Source: Azorinus chamasolen
Lineage: Eukaryota > Mollusca > Bivalvia > Cardiida > Solecurtidae
Assembly (NCBI GenBank): GCA_963576725.1
Contig: OY755242.1
Coordinates: 9,267,132-9,331,131, forward strand
DNA length: 64,000 nucleotides
Direction of reading: 5' to 3'
Both the position numbers and the translations under genes were made by a program. Shown piece by piece: positions 1 through 11,778 of the stretch (the stretch's first letter is position 1; the number at the start of each line of letters is the position of its first letter). Below the pieces are notes generated by a model that was not told where the DNA came from, searched no databases, and worked only from the letters and a program-made list of their open reading frames with translations.

Positions 1-87
1 GATTTTGATGTGAACTTTAACATGGAAATAAGTCAAATGCAATGAAGGTTAGAAATTCCAATAGAAATGGTCATTAAAAATGAAATA

Positions 88-402
88 CCCGTAAAATCTG
101 TAATAGAGGCCCATACCCTAATAAAGGCCCCACCCTTTTTTTGTGAAAAATATTTGTGTGAAAGTGGAAATTGAACTAGTCACTGAATCGGATATCCATT
201 TTCCAATAATAGCAAATAGAATAATACTTCCAAATGTATCTTAACCTTCAAATTAAATCCAATTCACAGAGTACTCAGACTGTGTCAGGTCAACTGCACT
301 CATATTTTGTACAGATGAGTTAAAGGGAAAATAGTACTCTAATTAAGGCCCCCACTTTACAAAATGTATTGCCCATGGGGGCCTCTATTACAGATTTTAC
401 GG
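88..402. mobile_element. TA-flanked MITE
   Basis: The ends are inverted copies of each other: CCGTAAAATCTGTAATAGAG near 90-109 and its complement at about 382-402, with one extra C at the left. TA flanks both sides (86-87 and 403-404), as expected for a Tc1/mariner-type target duplication. The 270-bp interior has no coding potential. Superfamily is inferred from the TA only. Confidence 0.7.
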
Positions 403-506
403 TAAGTCAATTTTTTCAAGTCAAAGTTCACAATCAAAGTCATTATAAATCTCAATATAATCTATTAAATTGCTTTATAATGTAATAAAATTACTTTTTT
501 TTCATT

Positions 507-590
507 GGGTACATCTTGACTTTAGAGTGGGTACATCTTGACTTTAGAGTGGGTACATCTTGACCGAAAAATAGTGGGTACATCTTGACC
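507..590. repeat. 24-bp tandem repeat
   Basis: Four imperfect copies of a unit beginning GGGTACATCTTGAC. No coding role is visible. The DNA between it and the exon at 912 shows nothing recognisable. Confidence 0.75.
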
Positions 591-911
591 AGCTCCCGTT
601 TAAGTTTGTTATTTGAAGTTGCGCTTTCAACTTTTATCAAGGTGTTCTGTATTCGTTTATTGTTCTGTTACTTTTAGAGAGTTATAATTGCTGTTACTAA
701 TTTCATCTATATCTGGTGTATAAATCATCAATTTCACCATATATTTGGTGTTATGCTTTCACTTTATTTAGTTGAATGCGTTTGGCAGCTGTGCTCGCTT
801 ATAGGCTGTGCCTATTTCATATTATCCTACTCAGTCGGAATTAATGGATATGTGCTACATACTATCAATTCAAGTGTTTTTGTCATCCACAAAATATCAC
901 TATTTACTTAC

Positions 912-1117
912 GTGTCGAGCAATGTCTGCGCAACATTCCCATGCGTTTTTAATCCAAGCAGATCCTTTATGGCCATCCAACGCTCTATCTCCTCGCCTAT
1001 ATAAATAGTGGCTCTGTTTTTAAGATCTGTTCGTTCCTTCTGGGTTTGTTTTTTAGCCGAAGCAGACAATTTCGGTCTGCCTGGTCTTTTCTTCTCCTTT
1101 TTCATGGGCGACGCCAT
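912..1117 (-). CDS. Putative first coding exon, AT-hook-like basic N-terminus
   Basis: This minus-strand reading frame starts at an ATG (1117-1115) in the context AAGATGGCG, a good start context that also resembles a promoter-proximal YY1 site. It encodes 68 residues and then meets a consensus splice donor, GTAAGT, at 911-906; the in-frame stop lies just inside the intron, so I place the exon end at 912 (phase 2). The N-terminus is basic (KKEKKRPGRPK, resembling an AT-hook core), followed by a charged helix and IYIGEEIERW...LKDLLGLKTH-type sequence. Similar short N-terminal domains occur in predicted invertebrate nuclear or transposon-derived proteins, but I cannot name the family. The next exon would lie to the left, outside the window. 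An NRF-1-like palindrome sits 33 bp upstream. Confidence 0.55.
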
Positions 1118-1149
1118 CTTTTATTGACAGACTTTCCGTGTATATGATG

Positions 1150-1161
1150 TGCGCATGCGCG
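1150..1161. promoter_or_regulatory. NRF-1-type palindrome upstream of minus-strand exon
   Basis: TGCGCATGCGCG matches the NRF-1 consensus found in animal CpG promoters. It lies 33 bp upstream of the minus-strand ATG at 1117, which fits a TATA-less promoter. Binding is inferred from the motif only. Confidence 0.5.
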
Positions 1162-1399
1162 TGACCATCGGCAAAACCCGGAAAATTTGAAATGGAAAAG
1201 GCCGATAATAAAGTGTTGTAGAACAAAAATTATCAGTATTGATGAAAACGGTTTATTGTGTATTACAGGGGCATTTTTCGATATAAGTTCAAATTGACAA
1301 TCTTCATAATATTGATTGAACATAACAAATACCAAGTGTTCTGAAGTTTTCTGAAATTATTGAAAATATATGTCAATTGTAGGGACTACCTCTTTAAAT

Positions 1400-2085
1400 G
1401 CCTATAGCATTGCAACAAATAGGCATAGGGCTTCTATACCTGGTATGACCATGCCAACATGTTTGCCTTTCTGACCTTGACCTTTGACCTACTGTTGCAA
1501 AAGTTTTTAAATGCATATACTTCCATACTTGATTTGTATCTTTTCTGTCTGAAGACTTTTTCAAACATACCAATGATTTTTACCATATAACCTTGACATT
1601 TCACCTATTTTTGCAAAAATCTGTAAGTGCCTATAACTTGGAACCAATATACCTTATAATATATAGGACTTCCATACTTGGTATGACCATGCAAACATAT
1701 TTGCCCTTCTGACATTGACCTTAACATTTGACCTACTTTTGCAAAAGTCTTTAAATGCATATAACATTGGAACCAATAGTCCTAGGGCTTCCATACTTTG
1801 GATATATATTTCCTGTCTTAAGACTTTCCAACCATACCAATGTTTTTTACCATGTGACCTTGACTTTGACCTTTGACCTTCTTTTGCAAAAATCTTTAAA
1901 TGCCTATGCTATTGGATGCGATGGGCACAGGACTTCTATACTTGGTATGACCATGCCAACAATTTTACCCTTCTGACCTTCACCTTTGACCTACTTTTGC
2001 AAAAATCTTGAACTGCATAGACCTAGGGCTTCCATATTTGGTATGTATCTGTTTTGTTTAATAATCTTTTAAATTTATGAAAATT
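1400..2085 (+). repeat. Degenerate tandem-core repeat with TGACCT motifs
   Basis: About four imperfect units carry the phrases TTGCAAAAATCTTTAAATGC, GGCTTCCATACTTGGTATG and TGACCTTGACCTTTGACCT. The layout resembles the cores of the hairpin-ended elements elsewhere in the window, but no 5' hairpin is seen here. An open frame at 1755-1976 follows the repeat and is not credible as a gene. Confidence 0.6.
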
Positions 2086-2143
2086 GGTATTTGGTTGCCT
2101 TTGGTTGTGATATTGATGCAGTAAAGTTTCAATTGAAAATTGA

Positions 2144-3345
2144 TTTTTTTTGTGTGTTCAATATGACACTTTTTAGACTTAACTTTTAAACAGGCGAGCA
2201 TCAGGTGGCTTTGACACCATTTCTGGTTCATATAAACAATAAGTTTTTGTGTCAGCTGCGAACAGGTGACACATGTGTTCCTCCGAACACTCGTTTCAAA
2301 TGACTTCTCCTCCTAAACCACCCGGAGGATTTCAACTAAATTTCACAGAAATGTACCTTAGGGTGTCAAGTTTGTTCAAATCATGATCCCCGGACAAAAA
2401 ATGGCCCTGCCCTACTACTTTTAAAGGTTGTTTTTTTTTTAATCTTTAAAAATCTTCTGAAACCACAATTCCTAGAGCTTTGATATTTGGTATATAGCAT
2501 CATCTAATGGTTCTTAACTAAGTTTGTTCAAATGATGACCCTAGGGCCAAAAATGGACCTGCCCTGGGGTTTGTAATTTTTACATAGACTTATATAGGAT
2601 AAGTGAAAACCTTTAAAAATCATCTTCTCTGAAACCACATAAACTAGAGCTAAGATATTTGGTATGTAGCATCACCTAATATACCTCTATAAAGTTTGTT
2701 CAAATAATGACCCCTGGGCCAAAAATGGTCTCACCATGGGGCTTTAGACTTCTTAACATCAGAAACTACAGTTAAAAGGTTTCCCTTTATTCAGAGCTAG
2801 CAATTTCCTCACAGTTATTTCCCTTGTCTCATCAGCATAGCCATTAATGGACAAGGGGAGATAACTGCATATGAGATTAACTCTTTCCCTGTTCTATGTT
2901 TATTACAAATTCCTATACCTCCTGAATGGAAGGCAAAGAAACAGATCTATCAAATTGCATTAGCAAACAAAGCAGACCCTGACACTATAGGAGTCGTCTT
3001 ATCTGGGTCTACTCTGTTTGCAGATGTGTGAAAACAAGTTTATATAAGGGAAATTAAGGGTTAAATGGACTTCTTCACATCAGAAACTACAGTTAAAAGG
3101 TTACAGCACTGACCAGTAGAGCCCTTAGGGCAACTGTTACATCATGCTAAAATCTCCCCAGGTCAATGCATACTCTTAAGCAAGCTATTTCAAAGAGATC
3201 TGTAATGTTGTCTGCTTCAGATTTGTCGTCATTTGAATTTCTAAAAGATCAGTTTTAGGCATTTTGACCTGAGGCAAAATTGTCACAAGTTGTAAGCAGT
3301 TTAGATCTTGGTCAAACAGTTACTTGGTATAAGATCTGAATCCAA
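2144..3345. repeat. Mosaic of dispersed repeats
   Basis: 2144-2225 recurs in direct orientation at 7807-7888, and 3228-3345 recurs at 7556-7675. 2255-2760 is a degenerate relative of the element core entering at the right end of the window (63890 onward; shared phrase GAGGATTTCAACTAAATTTC). 2878-3063 is a copy of the palindromic MITE (see 18266-18510), with the arms AGCAGACCCTGA and GGGTCTACTCTGTTTGC. No gene is seen. Confidence 0.55.
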
Positions 3346-4110
3346 ACGGTGTGTTCCCAATTTGCCAACCTCTATTGTTTAAGTAGTTGGAATGGTAGAT
3401 ATGTATTTTTCAGCTATAACAATAGATTTCAGATGTGATAATTGCTCTGGTTGGCTATACTTGTGCAAAAAAGATAGGTTCAGTTTCTCCTTGGACCCTT
3501 TAAAGTATTAACAATTACAATTGAAAGGAAACAAGGGTTTTTGTATCCTTTATATTATTAAAAAATTATCATTAAAAGGAATAGCGAAGACCCTGCCTGA
3601 CCAGTTGTGGTAACTGATCGGGGTCTGTATTGTTTGCAGCACCAACTGACAAAGTTGACCATGGACAGACTCACACTCGCAATCTCCTAGGGAATAAGTA
3701 AGAAAATACAATGCAATCACATAAAAAGACAAAGTATAGGCATGGATAAACTATTCTGTGAACTTGAGAAAACACTGGTTGATCAGGGTTTGCACTACTT
3801 GCAGCAGTAGTGGATAAACTGTTGATTTTAATGAGTGACAAAAGTTTAGACCCAGATTAGACGCCGCATTTTTGATGCGGCAGCTGATCTGTGTCTGCAC
3901 CATTTAATTAATTAGTAATTACATTCAGGATTAAGTGATTTTTAGTCAGATGACAATTATCCTTATCATCCAGTTAGTCATTTAATTGTTTGATCATTAC
4001 TTGATATCAATTTATCATTAAGCTAATTATGTATTATGAGTTTTGTAAACAAAAATAATTCATATTGGTCAATCTTTTATCAAAATAACTTCTGCGCATT
4101 TACAAACTTT
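3346..4110. other. AT-rich intergenic or intronic DNA
   Basis: No convincing exon, RNA gene or bounded repeat is visible. Fragments of the palindromic MITE are likely (GAAGACCCTGCC near 3586; GACGCCGCATTTTTGATGCGGC at 3859-3881 is a small hairpin). Confidence 0.3.
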
Positions 4111-5196
4111 TTAGCTTACCAGAGCACTTTTGTGCTCAGGGTGAGCTTTTGTGATCGCCTGATGTCCGTCGTCTTGCGTCGTTCGTCATCGGGCATCAAC
4201 AATTTCAACCTTTAAAAATGTTCTCCTCTGAATCTACAGGATTCTTAGCTTTCATCTTTGGTACATAGCATCATATGTAGGTCCTCAACAAAAGTTATAT
4301 AAATTATGCCCCTGGGGCCAAAATAGGGGCCTTGTTTTCTACAGCAACATTTAGTAAAACTTTGAAAATCTTCTCCTCTGAAACTGGAAGGATCTCAGCT
4401 TTCATATTTGGCACATAGCATCATGTTTAGGTCCTCTACAAAAGTTACATAAATTATGCCCCTAGAGTCAAAATTGGTCCCACCCCAGTGATGGCCAGTT
4501 TAAACAGCCCATGGGATCACTAGTTATGCATAGGAAAAACTTTAAAAATATTCTTGTCAGAAACTACATGTCCCAGAGCTTAGATATTTGGTGTATAGAT
4601 TTACTTAGCATACGTTTATGAGTTTTTTAAGTATCATAGTTCAGGGGTTAAAATTGGCCCTGCCCTGTGTGTATATACTTCTTCACATCAGAAACTACAG
4701 TCTAAAGGTTCCCCCTTAACTGGCTAGCCAGTGAGAGTGTTATTTAATCACCTCATAAATTATTCTCTAGCATTCTTTTAAGTACTGTACAACATGTCTG
4801 CTTCAGAATTGTTGTCTGCTTGTTTAAAAGTACAAAAATGAGTCATGCAGGAAACACCACATACAGAACAATAAGTGTTAAGTTTTTTCACACTGTTTTA
4901 ATAGATATCAATCTTACAATTAACTCTCTTGTACAAACCACATAATTATGAAGTTACACATGCATCAGATCAGAATCCAAACTGTGTGCTAATTTCAGTC
5001 AAGTCATGCTCAGCAGTGATATGAGTTTCTGTCACTGAGTTTCTAACACTGAGATTCTGTCATCTGTCAGAAATATTTTCTGCTGAAAAATTAACACTGT
5101 CAATGGCCCTCTTGTCTATAGAAACATATTGTGAAAACTTTGAAAATCTTTTCTTTGTCTGGTGAGCGATGTCAGGGCCATTCTGGCCCTCTTATT
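4111..5196 (+). mobile_element. Hairpin-ended tandem-core element, family A
   Basis: The 5' end is the family A hairpin (TTAGCTTACCAGAGCAC, then GTGCTCAGGGTGAGCTTTTG) followed by a CGTC-rich stretch. Core units of about 170 bp follow. The 3' end has the subterminal copy TCTGGTGAGC, the hairpin GGGCCATTCTGGCCC and terminal CTTATT. A secondary repeat (4567-4700) also occurs at 61575-61710, and 4828-4873 recurs at 31967-32012. It is non-autonomous, with no coding region. Confidence 0.7.
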
Positions 5197-5344
5197 TTAA
5201 ATACTGAGTTTATCTTTTACTTATTTTTTTCCAACAGTATAGAAAACACAGGTAACTTGGAAGTGTGAACAAGAAAATTGGGAGAATAACAGAGGTGTTA
5301 AATAAAAGGGTTGGCAGAATGGGAACAAACCATCCAAACTGTGT

Positions 5345-5500
5345 GTCAATTTTAGTTCAAGTTGATTTAGCAGTGAAACGGTTAACACTAAGTTTCTGTC
5401 ATCTGCTAGAAATGTTGTCCACTGAAAAATTAACATTGTCATGTCAATATATTACTATATCTCAGGTGAATGATATAGGGCCAATGGCCCTCTTGTTTTA
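5345..5500 (+). mobile_element. 3' fragment of a hairpin-ended element
   Basis: Ends with GGTGAATGATATAGGGCC, the hairpin GGGCCAATGGCCC and CTTGTTTT. The same segment recurs at 7674-7809. No 5' end is present. Confidence 0.55.
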
Positions 5501-5574
5501 TTGTACTTGTCTACAAAGCGTTTTGCTATATTTTAAATATTTACATTTATATATACAATAGAACACATGACTGA

Positions 5575-5618
5575 TTGTGTGAGGTGAGCAATACAGGGCC
5601 ATCATGCCCCTCTTGTTT
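5575..5618 (+). mobile_element. 3' terminus of a hairpin-ended element abutting an exon
   Basis: Contains GAGGTGAGCAATACAGGGCC, a damaged hairpin (ATCATGCCCC) and terminal CTCTTGTTT. The splice acceptor AATTCCAG follows within ten bases, so the element end supplies the pyrimidine tract of the next exon. Confidence 0.6.
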
Positions 5619-5628
5619 CAAATTCCAG

Positions 5629-5727
5629 CCTGTGTGGAATGATGGGTACGCACAGTTCCTGATAGACTTGGCAAAGCGATGCTCAGAAGGGGATATCACA
5701 GCAAAAATATTAAGAGATGAAATACAG
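5629..5727 (+). CDS. RING-like gene, exon a (33 codons)
   Basis: A 99-nt exon lies between the acceptor TTTCAAATTCCAG (AG at 5627-5628) and the donor CAG|GTAGGA. It starts and ends in phase 0 and encodes a 33-residue stretch with the character of a soluble alpha-helical segment (WNDGYAQFLIDLAKRC, then EGDITAKILRDEIQ). It joins in phase to the exon at 18687. I do not recognise a named domain here; small helical regions like this occur in death-fold and ubiquitin-ligase proteins, but nothing decisive is visible. Earlier exons must lie left of the window or be unrecognised. The pyrimidine tract comes from a transposon end, so use of this acceptor may be recent. Confidence 0.55.
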
Positions 5728-7948
5728 GTAGGACTGTATTAGAAGAATGCATGTACTTACACTAGTTTACTCTTTACTCCATGAATATTTATGATAGAAT
5801 AATGACATATCTTGAATATAGATTAATTATTATATTAGCACATGGACACCAGAACTTTTGGTCATGGTATAAACTGTAGTATCACATCTTTATTATGTCA
5901 TAACAATTCATGATGGTAATTCAACTAATGAACTATTATACAGTCGAGTCTGGGTTATTCAAACACTTCTCATCGAAAGCCCCGGTGTTATTCTGATCTG
6001 GAGCCAAACTGTTAGCAATGTGAAAAACATCAAACTGTTCAGGATTTCATGTATATATGTATTGCAACCTTTCACTCAGCATCTCATCGGGATCTAAACT
6101 GCTGGAAACAGTCATAATTTAACCCTTTCCTTCATATAAATGTGTTTTCATGCATTTGAAAACAGAGTAGACCAAGATCAGATGGAATTTAACGGAATTT
6201 AATAGATATGTTTCTTTCCTTCATAACATAACTCAACATCTCATCAAGATCAGATTGACTTTAGGATATAAACTGCTGGAAACAGTAAATAAACGTGTTT
6301 TCACCCATTTGCAAAGTTTACCAGAGTAGACCAAGATCAGACGGACTTTAATGGAATTTATTTTTTCGATTGCATCAAAGACAATGTTTTAATATGACTT
6401 TGATTATGTGATTTATGTGATTTATACAGTTACAAACAGTACTAAGTGTCTATTAATTAAGCAATCTGGCTTAATTACATGTAATACTTTAATTACATTC
6501 AACCCTCAACTTTTTCCATCATCTTGTTTGAGTCATTAACTGTAATTATCAGTTTTCTGCATATATTTGTTCTCTGTCTATAGGTAGGCCAGATCAAGCA
6601 AACTATATAAGCAATCAATTGATACTGACTATAGTCTAATGCATGCTCCATTGAATTACCTGTCTGGGTTTATTGTTGGAGTTATTGGAATTTTGTCAAC
6701 CAAAATGTGTGAGACATTGGAATAAACCGTAAACATAGGTCTTGCACAATGTTATGTTTGTTTCTGCAGTTAATTAATGTGATTGGAAAAAAAAGTTTCA
6801 TTATGATTATTTATTTTAATAAATTTTGTAATGTGAGTCTTCATTAATTGCATTTAGTTGAAATTTAGGTGTTTAATAAAGTCTTTTCTCCTTGCTACTA
6901 ATTGTATTTATTTTAATTTGATTTTTAAAACAAATAATGTCTTAAGTTAATCAAAATTATTGTCAATCAATAATTAATGTTACTCAAAATATTAGTAACT
7001 CTTCTCAATTTCAATTGTTAAAAAAGCTGATGACCTGTTTAATTGACTTATCATCAGATATTCACACCTAGAGCTAGAATTATTTCTAAACACCTATTTA
7101 CCCTTTACCTGTTTGCTTTGACAAAATTGATCTGGGACTACTCTGTTTGCTAATGCGTAAAAAATTGTTATTTCAATAAAGAGAAGTTTTAGCTTTGATA
7201 AAAACTGCAAAATCAAATCTATATCTTGTCAAATGCAAACAGAGCAGACCCTGATCAGACAGCTTCTATAGCAGCCATCTGATCTAGTCTACTCTGCGTA
7301 AAACACATTATTTCTGTGAAGAGAAGTTTTTGCTTTGACAAAAACTAGAATCAGATCTATATTCCGTAGGAGTCATCTGATCTGGGTCTACTCTGTTTGC
7401 TAATGCGTAAAAACAGCTTTATATGTGGGAAAGGTTAAAAGATTTTTAAAGATATTTTTATTGGTCATTTCACACAAAAACTGGCATTATGTACTGCCTA
7501 GCACTTTATTTGCCTATATACCTTGATCAAGGTGTAATTGCATAGCTTTATTGACGTCATTTGAATTTCTCGAAGACCAGTTTTAGGCATTTTGAGCTAA
7601 GGCAAAAATGGCACAAGTTGTAAACAGTTTAGATCTTGGTCAACCAGTCACTTGGTATTAGATCTGAATCCAGTTCAAGTTTATTCAGCAGTGAAAGGGT
7701 GAAAGCAGTGCACTTAGCTTCTTTCATCTGCTAGAAATGTTGTCCACTGAAAATGTCAATATATTACTGTAACTCAGGTGAGCGTTATAGGGCCAATGGC
7801 CCTCTTGTTGTGTTCAATATGACACGTTTTAGACTTAACTTTTAAACAGGCAAGCATCAGGTGGGTTTGACACCATTTCTGGTTTATTTTGTATCCCCAC
7901 AATATAAATCATGCTATATGTATTAGTAAAGTTTGGATTGATTTATAA
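5728..7948. other. Intron sequence with repeat fragments
   Basis: First part of the intron between exons a and b. It holds palindromic-MITE pieces (6119-6190, 6290-6345, 7087-7437) and a pogo-like end fragment (CAGTCGAGTCTGGGTTATTC at 5942). 7556-7809 is a repeat whose parts recur at 3228-3345 and 5345-5500; it ends in the hairpin GGGCCAATGGCCC plus CTTGTT. No exon is recognised. Confidence 0.45.
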
Positions 7949-7951
7949 TTT

Positions 7952-8362
7952 TTATGCCCCCATAGACGATAGTCGGGGGGCATATTGTTTTTGCCCTGTC
8001 TGTCTGTTTGTCTGTTTGTTTGTCAGCAACTTTAACATTGGTCATAACTTTTGAGCCAGTATAGATAGAGACTTGATATTTGGCATACATATGTATCTCA
8101 TGAAGCCGCACATTTTGAGGGGTGACATGTCAAGGTCAAGGTCATCCTTCAAGGTCAGAGGTCAAATATATGGGTCAAATCGCCGACTTTAACATTGGCC
8201 ATAACTTTTGGACCAGTAGAGATAGAGACTTGATATTTGGCATGCTTGTGTATCTCATGAGGCTGCACATTTTGAGGGGTGACATGTCAAGGTCAAGGTC
8301 AGAGGTCAAGGTCAGAGGTCAAATATATGAGGGGGCATAGTGTTTCACAAACACATCTTGTT
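7952..8362 (+). mobile_element. Hairpin-ended tandem-core element, family D (short copy)
   Basis: 5' end TATGCCCCCATAGACGATAG with its hairpin partner CGGGGGGCATA, then a CTGTCTGTTTGT stretch. Two core units of about 155 bp carry GACATGTCAAGGTCAAGGTC. The 3' end has GAGGGGGCATA (inverted match to the 5' end), the hairpin GTGTTTCACAAACAC and terminal ATCTTGTT. Complete, 411 bp, non-coding. Confidence 0.75.
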
Positions 8363-8529
8363 TTCTTTACATCTCCTATATTTTTACTTTTACTTACCTT
8401 ACCTATGTCAAAATTACATCATCAGAAGGACAATTTAATTTCCAACAAACTTTATTCTGAAACCTAAAAGCTTAAGTCAAGTTGAAATACTATTAAAGTG
8501 TCTTAAAAAAGACAGGTATCAAATTAGCT

Positions 8530-8875
8530 CTAAACCTCCAATACCTGTATGAAGATAGTGTAGCCACTGTATCCTATACAGTATTGATGATTGGTTATCA
8601 GCTTTACTATGTATGTACCTCCAATAACTGTATGAAGATAGTGTAGCTACTGTATTCTATACAGTATTGACAATTGGTTATCAGCTGTACTGTACTGACC
8701 ATGTATGGGTATGTATGAAGATAGTGTAGCCACTGTATCCTATACAGTATTGATTATGTCAGATGTACTGACCATATATGGGTATGTATGAAGATAGTGT
8801 AGCCACTGTATCCTGTACAGTATTGATTATGTCAGATGTACTGACCATGTATGGGTATGGATGGGTATGGATGAG
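8530..8875. repeat. Minisatellite, about 70-110 bp units
   Basis: Five imperfect copies centre on GAAGATAGTGTAGCCACTGT and CCTATACAGTATTGATTATG. Inside each, CTGTATCCTATACAG is a short palindrome. Confidence 0.7.
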
Positions 8876-9039
8876 GTCAATGTACCTATCTGAAAAAGGG
8901 AAAGGGGTAAAAAAAAATCTTTCAAAAACCTTTTTATGATGTTAAAAAGTTTACACCCAGACCAAACTGCAGTACACACATGTTGACTAGGTACAGTGTT
9001 TAAGCGGGGGATGATGTTTGTCTGTAGTGATATTCACTC

Positions 9040-9430
9040 GGTTTTAGTTGTGCCTGCTTCATTCATGTACATGTAAGTTACGCTATGCATAACCACAGGG
9101 GTCTGTACGGCTTCATGGGGGTCTACATGTACTATATAATAACAAGGATTCCAACTAGCAGAATGGATATCACAATTACAAATATGAATGTAACTCTTGC
9201 AATTTCAATGATAATTTCGTAATTCTGTCGGCTTTTGAAAGCCAATATATTTTACTATCAAATAAATATAATCTTCTGATGGTAACTTATGCACAAATAT
9301 CAATCCAACAATGATATTCTCAAAATTTCACGTGTTTTCTGAGTCATTGATAAACGTTCGTTCACCCCGGTCTCACTCTATCACAGCAATAACCTGCCGA
9401 TTTGCAGTTCAAAAGAGAGCGTGGTTCAAT
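9040..9430 (-). repeat. Left arm of a diverged long inverted repeat
   Basis: Read on the minus strand, this segment aligns with 16680-17020 on the plus strand. Shared phrases in order include GTGAGACCG, ATCATTGTTGGAT, AGAAATTATCAT-like sequence, AGAGTTACA and CTCTGTG...GCATA. The arms flank the whole nested element stack at 9738-16667. The minus-strand frame at 9362-9547 begins ATGGCCGCATCC and could be a relic first exon, but it is not preserved in the other arm. Confidence 0.6.
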
Positions 9431-10036
9431 AAAACAACCAAATTCTATCACCAATCTCCATTTGTTCTGTCCTCTAATTAATACGTAAGCAACTAGCAAC
9501 AGCGGCCTTTCCATCTGTTGATATGTTTCTATTTCGGATGCGGCCATTTTGCAAAAAATATGAATGGAGCCATTACATTGGATGAGCGAAGGAAAACTTG
9601 GGAAATCAGTGACGTCACATGCAATGGCTCATTCCTCGATTATTTGAAGCTAACTGACAAAACTTGCTAGTTTTACATCATTCTTTTGATGCTTGGAACT
9701 AAAAAGATGGAGATCGGTGATATAATCAAGTCCTTTTTATACGCCCGTTTGAAAAACCGGGACGTATTATGGAATGGCGCTGTCTGTCCGTCTGTCCGTC
9801 TGTAACATCTCTAACTCAAGTTCCCCTTGGTGGATCCTTCTCAAATTTAACCACAATGTTTATCTAGACATGCTACAGTAGCCTGCTAAGTCCCGGTTTA
9901 TTTATCCAAGGTGAATGTCACACAATTGGACTTCGAATTTGCTTTTAGCAAAAATGTTAACCGGTCTGTCTGTCTGTAACATCTCTAACTCAAGTTCCGC
10001 TTGGTGGATCCTTCCCAAATTTAACGACAATGTTTA

Positions 10037-11518
10037 TTAGCTCACCAGAGCACAAAGTGCTCAGGGTGAGCTTTTGTGATCGCCCGTTGTCCGTCGGCGT
10101 CTGTCGTTCGGCGTCCGTCGTCAACAATTTGTACCTTTAAAAATCTTCTCCTGAATCTTAGTAACAGGGATCTCAACTTTCATCTTTGGCACATAGCATC
10201 ATATTCAGGTCCTCTACAAAAGTTATATAAATTATGACCCTGGGGTCAAAATTGACCCCGCCCCAGGGGTGCCTTGTTTTCAATAGAAACATAAAGTAAA
10301 ACTTTGAAAAAATCTTCTCCTGAAAGCAGAAGCTTCTCAGCTTTCATAATTGGCACATAGCATCATGTTCAGGTCCTCTACAAAAGTTATATAAATTATG
10401 GCCCTGGGGTCAAAATTGGCCCCGCCCCAGGGGTGGGCAGTTTTCAATAGAATCATATAGTGCAAACTTAGAAAATCTTCTCCTCTGAAACTGGAAGGTT
10501 CTCAGCTTTCATATTAATTATATAGCATCATATTCAGGTCCTCTACAAAAGTTATATAAATTTTGGCCACGGGGTCAAAATTGGCCCCGCCCCAGGGGTG
10601 GGCAGTTTTCAATAGAAACATATAGTGAAATCTTTGAAAATCTTCTTCTCTGAAACTGGAAGGCTCTCAGGTTTGGTATTTGGCACATAGCATCATGTTC
10701 AGATCCTCTACAAAAGTTATATAAATTATGGCCCCAGGGTCAAAATTGGCCCGCCCCAGGGGTAGGCAGTTTTCAATAGAAACAAATAGTGAAATCTTTG
10801 AAAATCTTCTTCTCTGAAACTGGAAGGCTCTCAGCTTTCATATTTGGCACATAGCATCATGTTCAGGTCCTCTACAAAAGTTATATAAATAATGGCCCCG
10901 GGGTCAAAATTGGCCCCGCCCCAGGGGTGGGCAGTTTTCAATAGAAACAAATAGTGAAATCTTTGTAAATCTTCTTGTCTGAAACTGGAAGGTTCTCAGC
11001 TTTCATATTTGGCACAAAGCATCATGTTCAGGTCCTCTACAAAAGTTATATGAATTATGGCCCCAGGGTCAAAATTGGCCCTGCCCCAGGGGTGGGCAGT
11101 TTTCGATAGAAACAAATAGTGAAATCTTTGAAAATCTTCTTCTCTGAAACTGGAAGGCTCTCAGCTTTCATATTTGGCACATAGCATCATGTTCAGGTCG
11201 TCTACAAAAGTTATATAAATTATGACCCTGGGGTCAAAATTGTCCCTGCCCCAGGGGTAGGCAGTTTTCAATAGAAACATATCGAGAAAACTTTGAAAAT
11301 CTTCTTCTCTGAAACTGGAAGGTTAATCTCAGCTTTTATATTTGGCTCATAGCATCATGTTCAGGTCCCCTACACGTTTTTCTAAATTTTTCCCCTGGGG
11401 TCAAAATTGGCCCGCCCCATTGGTCGGCTAGTTTTCTATAGAAACATATAGTGAAAACGTTGAAAATCTTCTCCTCTGATTGTCTGGTGAGCGCTTCAGG
11501 GCCATTCTGGCCTTCTTG
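10037..11518 (+). mobile_element. Family A element, complete, inserted in a family C unit
   Basis: 5' TTAGCTCACCAGAGCACAAA with GTGCTCAGGGTGAGC forms the hairpin end. CGTCGGCGTCTGTCG and about eight units of 160-170 bp follow. The 3' end has TCTGGTGAGC (an exact 10-bp inverted match to GCTCACCAGA at the 5' end), the hairpin GGGCCATTCTGGCC and terminal CTTCTTG(T). The neighbouring family C unit at 9851-9870 shows the uninterrupted site, so the insertion made no target duplication. No coding capacity; the minus frame at 11336-11545 is spurious. Confidence 0.85.
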
Positions 11519-11778
11519 TCTAGACATGCTACAGTAGCCTGCCAAGTCCCGGCTCGTTTATCCAAGGTCAAGGTCGCTTAATTGGACTTAGAATTTGCGT
11601 TTAGCATTTGCGTTAAGCAAAAATGTTAACCTCAATTTATGTGGAACATGTCCACTTATTTACATAACGCTTTGTGATAAAGCTTTGAAACTTAGAACAC
11701 TTGTTCACCGTCACAACCTTCACCTGTAGGCAAGAGTAAATAACTCTGTCAATCATTTTGACTGAATTATGACCCTTT

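Noticed and set aside
2812..2840. Second hammerhead-like match on the minus strand (CTGATGA ... GAAA)
   Set aside because: The core words are present, but I found no complementary stem I or plausible stem III.
9362..9547. Minus-strand gene starting ATGGCCGCATCC
   Set aside because: The start context is good, but no donor was found, and the frame is not kept in the inverted sister copy at 16680-17020.
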